A stretch of DNA of 64,000 nucleotides. Origin: Hydrangea macrophylla. Taxonomy: Eukaryota > Streptophyta > Magnoliopsida > Cornales > Hydrangeaceae. Both the position numbers and the translations under genes were made by a program. Under the pieces are notes generated by a model. That model was not told the origin of the DNA. It saw nothing but the letters and a program-made list of their open reading frames with translations, and did no database searches. The DNA lies in the NCBI GenBank assembly GCA_033977485.1, contig CM066993.1, positions 72,022,864-72,086,863 on the forward strand, given 5' to 3'. Each line of letters begins with the position of its first letter. Within the stretch, counting starts at the first letter, position 1. This document shows, in pieces, positions 42,001-54,408 of this stretch.

Positions 42001-42252
42001 GGTAGCTGTTTAAATTATACTTAGTATGTTATGGTTAATGTATTGATATAATGTATGTTGCAGTTATTCAATTGTTGCTGGGTATGTTTTCATTGTTTGA
42101 AATTTTTGGGAGGTTCTATTTATAGAGGAGACTCTGTCGAAAGTTTTAGAAATTCTAGGTCAACATTCATTCCAAGATAAGTTAGTTTTACCACGACTTG
42201 TGATTGCAGTAATTTATTGTTTGTCTAATATTTGTTATACATTTATTCATAG

Positions 42253-42613
42253 GGACCAAAGCAACCAGGAAATTATGAATGTGGATACTATATGTTACTT
42301 TTCATGAAAGTGATAATGGAGAATCCATCCAAATCTATCAAGATAAAGGTATTATCATAGTATTCTTTGTAAATGTGTCGCCAAATTTTCTCTTCTTCTT
42401 GTTTTACTTTGATTCATAAATTGTGGAATTTTTTTTTTCATATGTGTTGGAGGTGGTGGTGGTGTTGTTGTGGGGAGGGAATACATCCTTAACATCTCAT
42501 TCTTTCCTGAACTTTTTCAGATGAAAGAGTTGTCTCAAAAAGTGAAATATGAAAGCCACGAGCTAAATGTACTTCAACTTGAGTTCATTGAGTTCATTCA
42601 AGAATACATTTAA
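42253..42613 (+). pseudogene. Remnant of a Ulp1-like (C48) protease gene of the CACTA element
   Basis: Exon 42253-42348, after a CATAG 3' splice site, reads GPKQPGNYECGYYMLLFMKV. The Gln and Cys of QPGNYECGYY match the oxyanion Gln and catalytic Cys of Ulp1/SENP cysteine proteases, enzymes that remove SUMO. Donor GTATTA at 42,349. A second exon 42521-42613, after TTTTTCAG, reads MKELSQKVKYESHELN and ends FIQEYI with TAA at 42611-42613; phases agree. Upstream exons with the catalytic His and Asp were not found, so this is a 3' fragment. Ulp1-like genes are commonly carried by plant CACTA and MULE elements. Confidence 0.6.
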
Positions 42614-43079
42614 GTATTGAAAATTTCAACATTATTTCCTTTTTCCAGGTAATCTGTATTTTTACAATTTAAGAAAAGTATATACTCGTATATAGAATCT
42701 AATACATTGATTTCATTTTTGTTTCAGTGTTACACAGTTAGACTACATGGAACAGATATTGCAAATAAGTTGATGTACTAGCAGAGATTGAAGAGTTTAA
42801 ATAGACACTAATCTTGTTTTTATTTATTTATTTTTTTAACAATGTAACATATACATTATTGGTTTGTTGGTTTAATACATACTTAGTGGTTACTGTTACA
42901 TTTTTCTTGTACATAACTAATTATTAGATTGATTATTGAAAAATTTTGGTTGGAAGGAAGATAATATCTGAATATGGTTCTTGAGTTGATTTGTAACATG
43001 CATGTTTTGATGATGTATTTGAATTGTGTAATCTTGATTGTTGGATTATCAACAAATTTTTTTTTTCTTTAAATGTGTT

Positions 43080-43700
43080 TTATAATATATATGACTGTTT
43101 CATAAAAAACAATCATAAATTAGCAATAGTTCTACTAAAGTCATAAATAGTGTCATTATTTATGACTTTTAAAATGTTATTTATGACCGTTTTGAAGATT
43201 ATTTATGACTATAAAAAGATTATTTATGACTTTTTGAAGGATATTTATGACTATTTTAAATATTATTTATGACTATTTAAAGGTTATTTATGACTTTTTT
43301 TAAGATTGTTTATGACTTTTTAAATGGTTATTTATGACTAATTTGAAGATTATTTACGACTTTTTAAAGGGTTATTTATGACTTTTTTGAAGATTATTTA
43401 TGACTTTTATAAAAGGCTATTTATGACTTTTTTAAAGATTATTTATGACTTTTTTAAAAGGCTATTATGACTTTTTTGAAGATTATTTATGACTGTATCA
43501 ATTAAAAAATAGTCATAAACAATTTGAAAGCACTCATTTTTTATGACTATTTTTTTAGAACTGTTGTAAAAGTGATAATTATTTATGACTTTTTTAACAA
43601 ACTCGAACTTATTTATGACTGCAATGTTATGACTTATTTTAAAAGCTTAAAAAAGAGTCATAAATATACATTTATGACTCTTTTTTAAAGTCATAATAAG
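43080..43700. repeat. Right subterminal repeat array of the CACTA element
   Basis: More than a dozen units of GATTATTTATGACTTTTTTG type, inverted relative to the left array. These would be binding sites for the CACTA accessory protein. Confidence 0.85.
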
Positions 43701-43720
43701 GGTTTTTTGTTGTAGTGATG

Positions 43721-46215
43721 ATTGTACAAGGTGTACATGGGTTTATTTAATGAAACACAAATCAGAAATATCTACTTTACTTCCAAATTTTTACAATTTA
43801 ATACAAAATCAGTTCAACAAGTCAATCAAAATTATAAGATCAGATAATGGTTTAGAGTTTAATCAAACTGAATTTTTCAATAATAAAGGGATAATACATC
43901 AATTGACTTGTGTAGATACCCCACAACAAAATGCCATAGTGGAAAGAAAACATCAACATTTATTAAATGTTGCTAGATCATTGAGATTTCAATCTCAAGT
44001 TCCTTTGTATTTGTGGGGAGATTGCTTACTTACAGCAGCTTATTTAATAAATAGAACTCCCACTGCTCTTCTCAAAGGTAAGTGTCCTTATGAATTACTC
44101 TTCAATGTTAAACCTACTTATGATCATCTGAAAGTTTTTGGCTGTCTTTGTTTTGCATCCACATTAACTTCTCATAGACACAAATTTGCTCCAAGAGCTA
44201 GAAAATGTATTTTCATTGGGTATCCATATGGTGTAAAAGGATATAAACTCTTAGACTTAGAATCAAAGTCTACATTTATATCTAGAGATGTAATCTTTCA
44301 TGAAGAAGTTCTTCCTTTTCAAAAATTTTCAAATCAAAACCAAAATATACAACATATTGAGGTTCCTCTTCCAAATCCTATACTTACTGACATTCCACAT
44401 CAACAAGCACACTATGATAATCACTCAGCAATTATAGATCAAGGAACCAATGAAAATAATGTAACTGTTACAGAAAGTCAACATATTCCTGTAACCAACA
44501 TCAGAAAATCAACAAGACAACACAAAACCCCATCATACTTAGATAATTATCATTGTCATCTTGTGTCAAAAAGAAGCCAAAAGTCAGATGGTGCTGCTTA
44601 TCCTTTATCTAAAGTTTTATCTTACTCTAAATTGTCTTCAAATTACAGAAATTTAGTCATGTCTGTTTCAACACATTATGAACCAGAATTCTACCATCAA
44701 GCTGTCAAATTTCCTCAATGGCAAGAAGCAATGGCAGCAGAAATCAAGGCTCTTGAAGATAACAATACATGGACTATTATGACATTACCTGAAGGTAAAC
44801 AACCTATTGGATGCAAATGGATCTACAAGGTTAAACTCAAAGCTGATGGCTCACTAGAAAGGCATAAAGCAAGACTAGTAGCAAAAGGCTACACACAACA
44901 GGAAGGGATAGATTTTATTGAAACATTTTCCCCAGTAGCAAAATTAACTACAGTGAAGATCATACTCACATTAGCAGCTGTTAAACAGTGGCACCTTCTA
45001 CAACTTGATGTCAACAATGCCTTTTTACATGGAGACTTATCAGAGGAAGTGTACATGAAATTGCCCCTTGGATTCCATAGTAAGGGGGAGAATCAAGTAT
45101 GTAAGCTAAACAAGAGCCTATATGGGTTAAGACAAGCAAGTAGACAATGGTTTTCAAAATTTGCCATAGCTCTCAAAAATCTTGGATTTCAACAAAGCAA
45201 AAATGACTACAGCCTATTTACAAGACAAAATGGTGAATCTTTCATTGCTCTTCTAGTTTATGTAGATGACATTATTCTAGCAAGCAATGATCTCAAACAT
45301 GCAACAGAACTAAAGGGGTTATTACATCAGCAGTTCAAACTCAAAGATTTGGGGAATCTAAAGTATTTTCTTGGATTGGAAGTTGCAAGATCTGATAAAG
45401 GAATCTGCATATCCCAAAGACATTACACCCTTAAACTATTGGAATCCACAGGCTTCATAGGTTCTAAACCATCAAAATGTCCTATGGAACCAGGGTCAAA
45501 ATTATGCAACACAGAAGGGGAATTAATGCCAGAACCAAACACTTACAGAAAATTGATAGGAAAGTTACTTTATCTTACAGTAACCAGGCCAGACATAGCC
45601 TTTGCTGTTAACAAACTTAGCCAATATATGTCTCAACCTAGAATACCTCATCTTCAAGCAGCAAATAAAGTATTGCAGTACTTGAAAGCATCTCCTGGAC
45701 AAGGATTATTCTTCTCTTCAAAATCAGACCTACACATTAAAGGCTTTGCAGATGCAGATTGGGCAGCATGTCTAGACTCAAGAAGATCCACTACAGGTTA
45801 TTGCATATTTTTAGGGGATTCTCTAGTATCATGGAAATCAAAGAAACAGCAGACCATATCAAGATCATCAGCAGAAGCAGAATACAGAAGCATGGCAAAT
45901 GCAACATGTGAGATTATATGGATGATAAGCTTATTGAAGGATTTAAAAGAAGTGCATTCAAAAGCAGCTTTACTGTTCTGTGATAACCAAGCTGCAATTC
46001 ACATTACTCAAAATCCTGTTTTCCATGAAAGGACCAAACATATTGAAATAGATTGTCATGTAGTCAGAGACAAAGTAGAAGAAGGTATAATCAAAGCTCT
46101 TCATATTTCAACCAAACATCAACTAGCTGATATATTGACCAAGCCTCTCCATCCAACTCAGTTTCACATATTAATGAGCAAGTTTGGAATAATGGATATC
46201 CATCATCCAACTTGA
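43721..46215 (+). CDS. Copia 2 pol: integrase C-terminal part, RT, RNase H
   Basis: An open frame resuming the integrase right after the CACTA target copy (TRCTWVYLMKHKSE; the first in-frame Met is at 43750). Catalytic RSDNGLEF and PQQNAIVERKH (Asp and Glu). Integrase C-terminus GCLCFASTLTSHRHKFAPRA. RT with WKWIYK-type start, DVNNAFLHGDL and LVYVDDIILA. RNase H with FADADWAACLDSRRST, SRSSAEAEYRSMA and FCDNQAAI. It ends ...MDIHHPT before the polypurine tract. About 820 codons without a break, so apart from the T-run frame change and the CACTA insertion the element is well preserved. Confidence 0.93.
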
Positions 46216-46222
46216 GGGGGAG
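46212..46222 (+). other. Polypurine tract of copia 2
   Basis: TTGAGGGGGAG, which overlaps the end of pol and precedes the 3' LTR. Confidence 0.8.
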
Positions 46223-46439
46223 TATTAAGATAGATTTTGTAATATTAGGGGCTGATTCATAAATACTACATTCTTAGATATTAGAATTAGTTATAGATAT
46301 TAGAATTAGTTATAGTTAGTTATGACAGCTCAAGAACAGCTCATCATAACTAACTACCAATGTACATATATAGAGGCAATTCTGTAAACAGAGGAATTCA
46401 ATTCAATGCACAAGTTATTTTTCTTCTCTTGTTTTCTAT

Positions 46440-46441
<2 letters not shown>
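46223..46441 (+). repeat. 3' LTR of copia 2
   Basis: 219 bp, identical to the 5' LTR, followed by (GA)n including the GAGAG target copy. Confidence 0.92.
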
Positions 46442-46477
<36 letters not shown>

Positions 46478-49076
46478 TACAATAAGGAAGAAATACTAAC
46501 TTTCTACTTGAAAAAATGGCAGTGGACTAGATTTAGTTATACCTAAATATTTGTAAAGACCTGTGTGCCAATGCAAATGCAATTAAGTTTGAAATAAATT
46601 ATCAAGTTACGTTGTTTCATTTTGTGATTACATAAGATGTTTTAGTACTTTTTTTTTTTTGAGGAGAAGATGTTTTAGTACTTATCAAAGTCATCTGGTG
46701 AGTTTTATTAGGTAAATTTTTATTTCTATGACTCTATGGATCCATTTAAGTTGCAATTTATAGAAGTGAAAAAAATAAATAAATAAATAGGAGTAAATGA
46801 GGAAAATTATTTCTCTAGTGTTTTACTCAATGCTTAAATAACTTTATAGGTAAAAAAAAATTATAAAATAAGAGAAATCCATGAAATGTTGAATGGAAGT
46901 GACTAACTATATTAAAAAATTTTAATTTTTATAATCCGATTATTCATTTTTTTTTTTTTATAAATGTTTCTCTCACCGTTTTCTTAAATAACCAAACAAA
47001 AGAAAGATCATGTTTAATTTTTTTTTTCATTCATGAACTATAAAGAGACAATGAGTACTCTTCTAGAATTGAATTAAAAGGAACTTTTTTTTTTCTTTTT
47101 TTTGGGATAAGAATTGAAAGAATTGATTGAGCATTTTAGTTCAAGCATAGCCACAAAGGTTTATATGACTCCACTAAAATTATAAAGGAACTGATAATAA
47201 AACAAAAAAACAAAAAAAACCTCTCAACGCCATTGATGTATGTATGCACATGTAATGATTAAATGATGACACAATGAAAGTAGTTTGTATTTAAATGTGT
47301 GTAGGGCCAGGGTCTGTTTGGTAAGCCAACTGTTTTGACAACTTAATGGTGAAACTACGCCTTCTCTACTCCACCCAAATATTTCAAATAGGATGTGTCA
47401 ATGAGGTATGAAACAAAGAAACAAAAGAGAATAACAAATAATAAGGCAAGTGATGCGAGAAATCGAGAAGAGAACTCTTTAAAATTGGAAAGGGCACCAA
47501 AAAAGGCCAATAAAGTGGGCCATATCCAAACAAGTAGGAACAAGAAAACAATATGCAATAAAAGTAAGTGCTTGACATTGATGACATACCGAGGAAATAT
47601 TGAATGTAACAGTGATAATAGGTTATTAAAATTATCATAGTAATCAATATACGCGTTGATGGCTTTGTATACTGAATAAATGTGTTGCTCGCATGCTATA
47701 AGTTTAAGTTGTGGGTAAAATAAAGAAAATTATCAACCAGTTTAACTATAGGGTTAGGCTATGTAGTGTTAATGAAATTCCAAAAATAAAAAACACACAT
47801 TTTAATTTAAAAAGGCCAAAAACATGATAATTGTCTAGATTTTAGAAACTGAGTCACTGAGGTAAAAGGCTAGAATTGGCTTTGAGTTGCTGTGACATGT
47901 GATTCCTCGGTGGATTTTAACCTAAGCTACATCACTTGTGTGTTTTTTTCCATCAATTTTTTCTTGGAAAAAGGATGGAAATTATTTTGGTGAAAATAAA
48001 AACTTTTCATTCCGATGTGTTTTCTTGCTAAAGGGTTACATTTCATTTCTCTTCAAAATAGTACTCACAGTCACCATTTTTTTTTGGGTGCATAGAGAAA
48101 TTTAGTGAGTCACAAATTATCGTTTAAAATACTTGAAAATTAGGCTATCGAAGATAAGAAACATCATTAATGGGGGCCAAAGAGCTCGCTCATTTTGGCC
48201 AATTGGAGGATTGAATTCTTGGCATCCAAATGTACTAGCAACAATAAGGATACATTCACATCTCCAACCACATTCTTGCTTTAAATACAAGTACTCTGTG
48301 CTGTGTAAGTGGTGTACAAAAAAGTGTGAAAAAATCAAACAGCACATAATACATATATTTAAAGCATAAATGTAATTGAAGATGTAGGTATATCATTATT
48401 GTACTAGCAAATACTTCATACACGATTTTTCATTTCTATATATATCCACTCTCTCTCTCTCTCCTTTCCTTGTAAACATCAAACTAGTATTTTCTTCTAT
48501 ATATCCTATATAAGTTGTGTACACAACATATACTTGCGTCATATTTTATATAATCCATTACTCAATCAGATGCTTACAAATATGAAATGAACTGTTAATG
48601 AAATATACGTTAATCAGATGCTTAGAAAACAATCATCGTATATATCAAAGTTTTATGAGACCATTTTTGCTCACTCAATTACTTTATTGGGTGAATATGT
48701 GGAAAATACCACTTATCATAGATAAAAACAAATGAAATGATAGACTCACTCAGTAAACCACGCACTTTTTTCATACACAACTTTAAATGCTTGTACCTTG
48801 AGCTGTTTAAAATTTTTACATTTTTTTGTGCCCCACTTATATAGCATATGATACATGCATTTAAAGTACTTGTGTGTGAAAAAAGTGTAATTTACTGTGT
48901 GAGTCTAATAGTGCTCAAAAACAAAGACATCACACATCATGTTTCACAACGGATTCCACAACAAACCCATATTTGCAAAAAATAAAAATAAAAATAAAAA
49001 ATGTCGGCCTCACCATTTTATTGCAAATCAGTCCCTATTCAAATAAACGAAACAATCCCCTCTTTTGTGGGTTAAC
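46442..49076. other. AT-rich spacer
   Basis: Starts with a (GA)n tract (46,442-46,473). No supported gene; frames at 47.4 kb and 48.1 kb overlap on both strands and lack recognisable motifs. Contains the inverted repeats listed at 48.2-48.9 kb. Confidence 0.5.
48757..48900. repeat. MITE-like inverted repeat
   Basis: CACTTTTTTCATACACAACT and TTAAATGCTTGTA on the left face GCATTTAAAGTACTTGTGTG and TGAAAAAAGTG on the right. A related half-copy lies at 48,245-48,375. Confidence 0.5.
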
Positions 49077-49077
49077 A

Positions 49078-49115
<38 letters not shown>

Positions 49116-49152
49116 CTCTCTCTCTCTCACTCTCTCTCTCTCTCTATATAAA
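49077..49152 (+). promoter_or_regulatory. Microsatellite and TATA-like box before the trihelix pseudogene
   Basis: (CA)n then (TC)n and TATATAAAT at 49,145-49,152, about 70 bp before the pseudogene ATG. The CT-rich leader and TATA box look like a plant core promoter, arguing that the copy below is a decayed gene and not a processed retrocopy. Confidence 0.45.
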
Positions 49153-49219
49153 TTCCCCTAATTCTCTCTCTACAACAACTCCATCAGATCGGTTCAAGAA
49201 AACCAACATTTTCATACCC

Positions 49220-49798
49220 ATGGAAGACGACGAAGAAACTCAGTCACCGCAGTCAGGTTCTCCAGCGTCGCCGCGTCCGAACCGGCGAATAACCGTTACC
49301 GTCGTCGCATCCGCTCCACCTTTGAAAAAACTGACTCTGGCCCTCCCCATACAGCAGCCGCGAAACGCCTCTTCCTCCGCTGGCGGTGGACACTAGGATT
49401 GCTGGAGCAAGGAACAACAGCAATGCTAATCGACGCCTGGGGCAAACGATACCTCGAACTGAGCAGAAGAAATCTGAAGTAGCAGTACTGGAAAGACGTC
49501 GCCGACCAAGAAGATCACGCCAACAATAAACCCCCAAAACTGACATTCAGTGTAAGAACCGAATCGACACGGTCAAGAAAAAGTACAAGAACGAAAAAGT
49601 GAAGATGGCTGTCGGTGTTGGTCTGAGCTAGTGGCAATTCTAAGACCGCCTCGACGAATTGATCGGTCCGACGACAGTGGCGACAAATTAGAAGAAGAAA
49701 AAAAATCCCCATCAGAATTCAACTAGGGCTTCGATCATCATCACTCCATAATACATTCCAACCTAATAATCAAAAGCATCAGAACCAAAAAATGCAAT
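49220..49798 (+). pseudogene. Trihelix (ASIL-like) transcription factor pseudogene
   Basis: From ATG 49220 reads MEDDEETQSPQSGSPASPRP, RITVTVVASAPP and LTLALPIQQPRNASSSAGGG, the N-terminus usual for plant ASIL-type trihelix DNA-binding proteins, then TAG 49394-49396 and DCWS. After a frameshift near 49,410 it reads MLIDAWGKRYLELSRRNLK (trihelix core), TAG, QYWKDVAD; after another near 49,540, [20 protein letters not shown], further stops (49,627, 49,639) and RLDELIGPT. A final piece, IPIRIQLGLRSSSL, runs to 49,798, where an LTR begins. Clearly dead: at least two frameshifts and four stops. The functional parent would be a repressor acting in seed-to-seedling genes, by family knowledge. Confidence 0.72.
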
Positions 49799-52550
49799 TG
49801 TAACAACCTGTATTTTTCATTTAATTGCTAAATGTAATTTCAATATTATATTCCTATTACTTGTTTGATTTAATAGAAATTCTTTATTTAGAATCAAACT
49901 GTAATTTTTATAATTAAGGAATACCTGTGATGAATTTTAAAACTGTATTTTCAAAATGATGAAAATATTTGCTTTTGACTCAAACTGTATTTTTATACAA
50001 CCAAAAAATTATTTCCTACGTTAATATTAATTTTCTGTATTTTGTGGTGATCACCGCGTCGCGAAAATACCAGTTTACAAATAAAACTGTCCACACCGCG
50101 ATGAACTCCCACAGATTGGGATTCCTTGTCAATCAAACTTGACAATTGCTTTATGACTAGGGGTGTATACGAGCCGAGCCGAGTCTGCTTGCGAGCTTTC
50201 TCACGAGCTCGCAAGCTTGCTCATGAGCTCAAATGAGCTAAGCTTTCAAGTGTTCACGAGATTTCTCGCGAGCTTTTTTGCACACCCTTTTAAACTATAT
50301 AGTTTAATAATAAAACAATCATTTATCAAGCCTACTTATGAAATATGTCATATTTTTTTTTCTTTCTAAAATTACATAGTTTTATAATAAATATATTTAT
50401 AAAAGTCACTATACAAGCTCTTTATCAAACCTATAAACAAGCTTTTTCACGAGCCTTAATCGATCGTGGTCACGAGCTCGAATGAGCGAGCTGAGCATAG
50501 CCTTTTATCGAGCCCTTGTTGAGCGGCTCATCTCGTTTGCACCCCTATTTATGACCACTTATTGTAAGTAATCATTGGTTAGGCTTGTTTAGGTAATGCA
50601 ATTTTGTGTGTGTTAATTTGTAGTAATAAGTTGTATTCCCAAACACTCTAATAGATTCTTAGACAACTTGCTTGTGCCTTGTTTGGCAACGTTTATATGA
50701 TGTGTGTTATATGAGTACCATAAGCTATTTTTCCCAAACACTTGATTTTGCCTCCCTACACACCTACTTAACCTCTACAATATGTTTATTTTCATATACA
50801 TATGTATAGATGTGCTGTAATTATATGTATGTATATGATAATATTTATAATTAACCATTTGTGAAGTGAATTCAAGGGACTTGGCCCCAAGAATTTCAAA
50901 TTGCTTCCTATATATATATATATGCATCACATAAACATACATTTTGGAGATTTCAAAACTGAAATCCAGAGATAAAAGAGAGAGTTCAGAGATACAATTT
51001 TATAGATATTTTAGAGAGAGAAAGCTTCTCTCCACCATAGCCAAGCTCACAGTGGTCTTTCTTTCTCAACAATAACTTCAAACACATTCCCAGTGAGTAT
51101 TTTAAACTCACTTAGAATGTAATTATGTTTTGATTACTATTTATATTACTTGAATTGAGAATCACCATTGATGAGTTCATGCTTGAAGTTGAAGGCTTGA
51201 AAAAGTTGAATTTTCAAACTTAACCAAAATTTGTTTTGATGGATAATAATGAAAGATCTTAAGCCATAAAAGTTGTGGTTAAAGTATTAGAGCTTAATTT
51301 GTTCATACTAGAAAGTATATTAGAAATGAAATTTTGTCACCTCTCGATTTTTTGTGACATCCAAGAGCTATAATTCAATTTGCGTTAATCCGATCGTAGA
51401 TTCGTAATCCTTGCGGAGAAACGAAGAGAATCATATATTATATGACATGTTTACAATTGGATTTCAAAATGGGTCAAAAATAGGCCGTAAAACTGAAACG
51501 GGGGAGAAAAACGAAGAAGATAAAGCCTCTACACCTTTTCGCGCGAGCGACCCGCTCGCGTGATCTGTGTAATTCTAACAATTTTGGAAGTTTTTAAAAG
51601 AAATTTAAAAATACAAGTGTCGCGCACGCGGCCCGCGCAAACGACTTCTCGCACGAGCGACCCCCTCGTGCGATTGGGTAATTTTATGGTTTTTGTCTGT
51701 TTTCGTATAAGGAACTGTTTGAAAGAAGTTTTAAAGGTTTTTAAGGCAATGTTTGGGAAATATGTTATTTCAGAATCTGTTTTTAAAAGATAAAGTTAAC
51801 AAGACTCAAATTCCCATATTCTCATTTGTTGTTACTTTCTAGCAATTATGTATTGCCCACAAGAGTCATGTGACATACAAGTTAGAGTCGAGTTGACATG
51901 CATGGTATGTGTTGGTGAGTTGAGAAGAGTCGAAAGAATGTGTTATGAGAGTTGCGACCCTAATTATCCCATGTCGATTCGGATACGACAGGTTAATTTG
52001 GAAGGATTAAGCCCAAGTCGACTCGAATACGGTAGGCCAGTCTGATCATGTCTAGGCTGCCTTGGATACAGTAGACTGGTCAGGTTATTATAACCTTGAA
52101 TGTCTAGGTATGTCTAGGCCAATTCGGATACGGTAGACATATCGACAAACATTCTAAGCCTAACGGTCGTGGGCCGGTGGTACAGAGGAACCGTGTGTTT
52201 GGTTTTGTAGTTGAGGTAAAAGAGTCAGTGAGATGAGTGGGCTGCTATAACACCCGTCTTTGTGTTAGCGCATTTCACTACATTGTCATGCATGATAATG
52301 TGATGTATTGTGCATTTTGGCACATGTTTGAGTGAGTTTTAACTCACGAGTCGATTTGGATATCTTTGTTTAAGAACCCTCTGAGACGGTGTGAATGAGT
52401 GTTTGGATGTTGTGAAATCTTTCCGAGTATGAGACGTTCATGGTGGAATACCTTAAATGTTTATCTGAAAATAAATGTTTACTTGTGTATTTCACTATCT
52501 GTATTATTTTCTAAGTTAGAATATATTTATGTTGTTAATTTTAGTATCCT
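49799..52550 (+). mobile_element. Decayed chromovirus-type LTR
   Basis: Starts TGTAACAACCTGTATTTTTC. It can be followed in parallel with the LTR at 58,978: TTTCTGTATTTTGTGG...AAAATACCAGTTT (50,030), the CCCAGTGAGTATTTTAAACT block (51,090), AGAATCATATATTATATGAC (51,428), the CGCGCGAGCGACCCGCTCGC palindromes (51,539-51,670), AGTCGAGTTGACATGCATGG (51,885) and ...ATTCGGATACGGTAG repeats (51,975-52,140). The right end is not recognisable. A hAT MITE lies inside. It truncates the trihelix pseudogene. Confidence 0.6.
50158..50547. mobile_element. hAT-type MITE rich in GAGCTCG
   Basis: 390 bp, ends TAGGGGTGTATACGAGCCGA and CTCGTTTGCACCCCTA. TTTATGAC is duplicated exactly at 50150-50157 and 50548-50555 (8 bp, hAT). 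Inside, CACGAGCTCG and GCTCATGAGCTC palindromes repeat near both ends. Inserted in the old LTR. Confidence 0.85.
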
Positions 52551-52687
52551 GGTGAGTACGAATTAACACGCTATTAATTTGGTAGGCTAATTAGCAATTT
52601 CGTAAAGTCATGTGAGAATGTGTTGCCATTTTCAATCAAATGAAAACAAAACAAAACAAAACAAACGAAATGGTTATCAAACAGACC

Positions 52688-53751
52688 TGTAGTGACCCGA
52701 AATTTTTTTTTTAAAGTGAATATTAAAAGTTTAATTTTATTTTCATCAGAGGAAAATAGCAGTTTTGAAAATATTACAGTATACTAGTTACCTATGTGTG
52801 CTTGTGGTGGTGTGAGTGACCTCATGGGATAATATCCCATATGAACCTTGGAGACCAAACTTTTGGTGCAAGTGTGTGCGTGTATCTGTGTGTATGTTTG
52901 TGAGGCTTGAAGCTTATGCTTCATAGAACTTGGGGACCAAGACTTTTATTCCTATATATACACTACCTAACCTCCCCAATTTCATAACTCTCATAGCAAG
53001 CAGCTCTCTGCCTCTCAACAATTGTCTCTCTCTCTCGGCAACTCACACACACACACACATATAGTTATATATATTCACACATATACATATATATATATAT
53101 ATATATATATTCAGAGAGTTTGGGAATTGCTCAACATTATTTTTAAGGTACGAGGTTGTGTACAATATGCTCTTAAATCTCCGTAGTATTTTCATGTCAT
53201 CCCTATTTGTACTCTCTTTGCTTATGTTGTCTTTTTATTGGAATTCATGTCTTTTTGGTTAAGTGCTATGGGACTAAAGGGTACATGAGTAATGAACACC
53301 TACCAAGACCAACAGGCCTCAGGGACCGAGGAATGGTGACGGGTGGGGTGAGGTTGGTGTCTCTTATTGCTATGTTACCAAGATGAACCTAGTATGATGC
53401 TTTTGTGGGTGAGCGGGTAAATTGTGTGAGCGGGTGGGTTGAGTGATTGGTCTATTTTATTTTATCTGTCGTGGTTGTTCATTGTACTTTTGAGCCTTTA
53501 TTATTCCTGTCATATTGTATACTTCCCCGTGTGTTATTTTAAATGCAGGTACCATTGGTAGCAGTCAAATTGGAGCACATTAGAGTACTATGTGGATTTG
53601 AGTTATTTGGGTCCTAGCCGTGTAAATGAATTTATTTGTAATTTTGGGCACTCAAGTGTAATTATTTTTATTGTTTTAAAAATACTTGACTATTTGCAAT
53701 TTTAATGTAAATATTTCTTTTATTTTTGGTAGTGAAAATCGGAGCGTGACA
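52688..53751 (+). mobile_element. Solo LTR (Ty3-gypsy type, 1,064 bp)
   Basis: Starts TGTAGTGACCCGAAATTT, ends ATCGGAGCGTGACA. AGACC is duplicated exactly at 52683-52687 and 53752-53756. No internal coding region, so it is a product of LTR-LTR recombination. Contains (AC)n and (TA)n tracts at 53,045-53,110. Confidence 0.85.
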
Positions 53752-53756
53752 AGACC

Positions 53757-54408
53757 CTTCGTCTACAAACTTCTAACATAATTTTAAAAAGATTGAATTG
53801 AAAGTTACTTTTGTTGTCAATTTCCTAAGATATTGAAGACTAGTAATTGTTCGTGCTCGGGGTACGGTGTTAAAAGAAAAAAAATGATGTTACAGTGATT
53901 GAATAATTTGAGTACTTTCGACACTAACTCAGCGTGCCTTTTGCACTTAGAAACTTTGAGTGACTTCGATATTAACTCTGCGTGCCTTCGACTCTAATAT
54001 CCAAACATCCCTTAAACTAAAAATTATTTTTTTTCAAAGAGAATATGTAGATAAGTCTAACAATTAAATCAATTAAGACCATTAGATTAAAGAATTGGAC
54101 TGAATTTATCTGGACCACTAAAAAGAGAGATAGAAAACTTGAGTGATTATCAATCATTAAATTAAAATCCAATAACTGAAAATGTCTCATCCATAAAAGC
54201 ATTCCTCCTTTATCATATAGATTTGGGCAATCATTGTACTACTTGACTAATTCCATTAATTTAAAAGTCACTTGGCAAGTGGGCATGTGTCTTACCGAAA
54301 AGTTGATTAACCAAATCAATGAACTTAACTATGGAGTGTACCTTTGTTTAGCTGACACGAAAAATTCTCACTTTGTTCCATGAATATCTGCCAGCCAATT
54401 AAATATTA
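53757..54408. other. Spacer
   Basis: AT-rich; no gene recognised. Confidence 0.5.

Larger units (their letters stand above)
38901..43717 (+). mobile_element. CACTA (En/Spm) transposon, non-autonomous, 4.8 kb
   Basis: Ends CACTACAAGAAAAAACCC and, in reverse, CACTACAACAAAAAACCC. The TIR continues to ~29 bp with two mismatches. ATG at 38898-38900 and 43718-43720 is the 3-bp target duplication. Dense subterminal repeats on both sides carry TTATGACT or AGTCATAA. No transposase (TNPD/TNPA) frame was seen; two small exons of a Ulp1-like protease gene remain at 42,253-42,613. Orientation is arbitrary, set by those exons. Confidence 0.92.
36467..46441 (+). mobile_element. Ty1-copia retrotransposon 2, split by a CACTA element
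   Basis: LTRs 36467-36685 and 46223-46441 (219 bp) are identical. Target copies GAGAG lie at 36462-36466 and 46442-46446, in a GA microsatellite. Termini are TA...TA (TATTAAG...CTATTA), not TG...CA. gag-pol is interrupted by a frame change in a T run at ~38,472-38,479 and by a 4.8 kb CACTA element in the integrase region. Without CACTA the element would be ~5.2 kb. Confidence 0.93.

Noticed and set aside
47355..47647. Three overlapping 67-87 codon frames on both strands
   Set aside because: AT-rich spacer, no motif, no plausible gene context.
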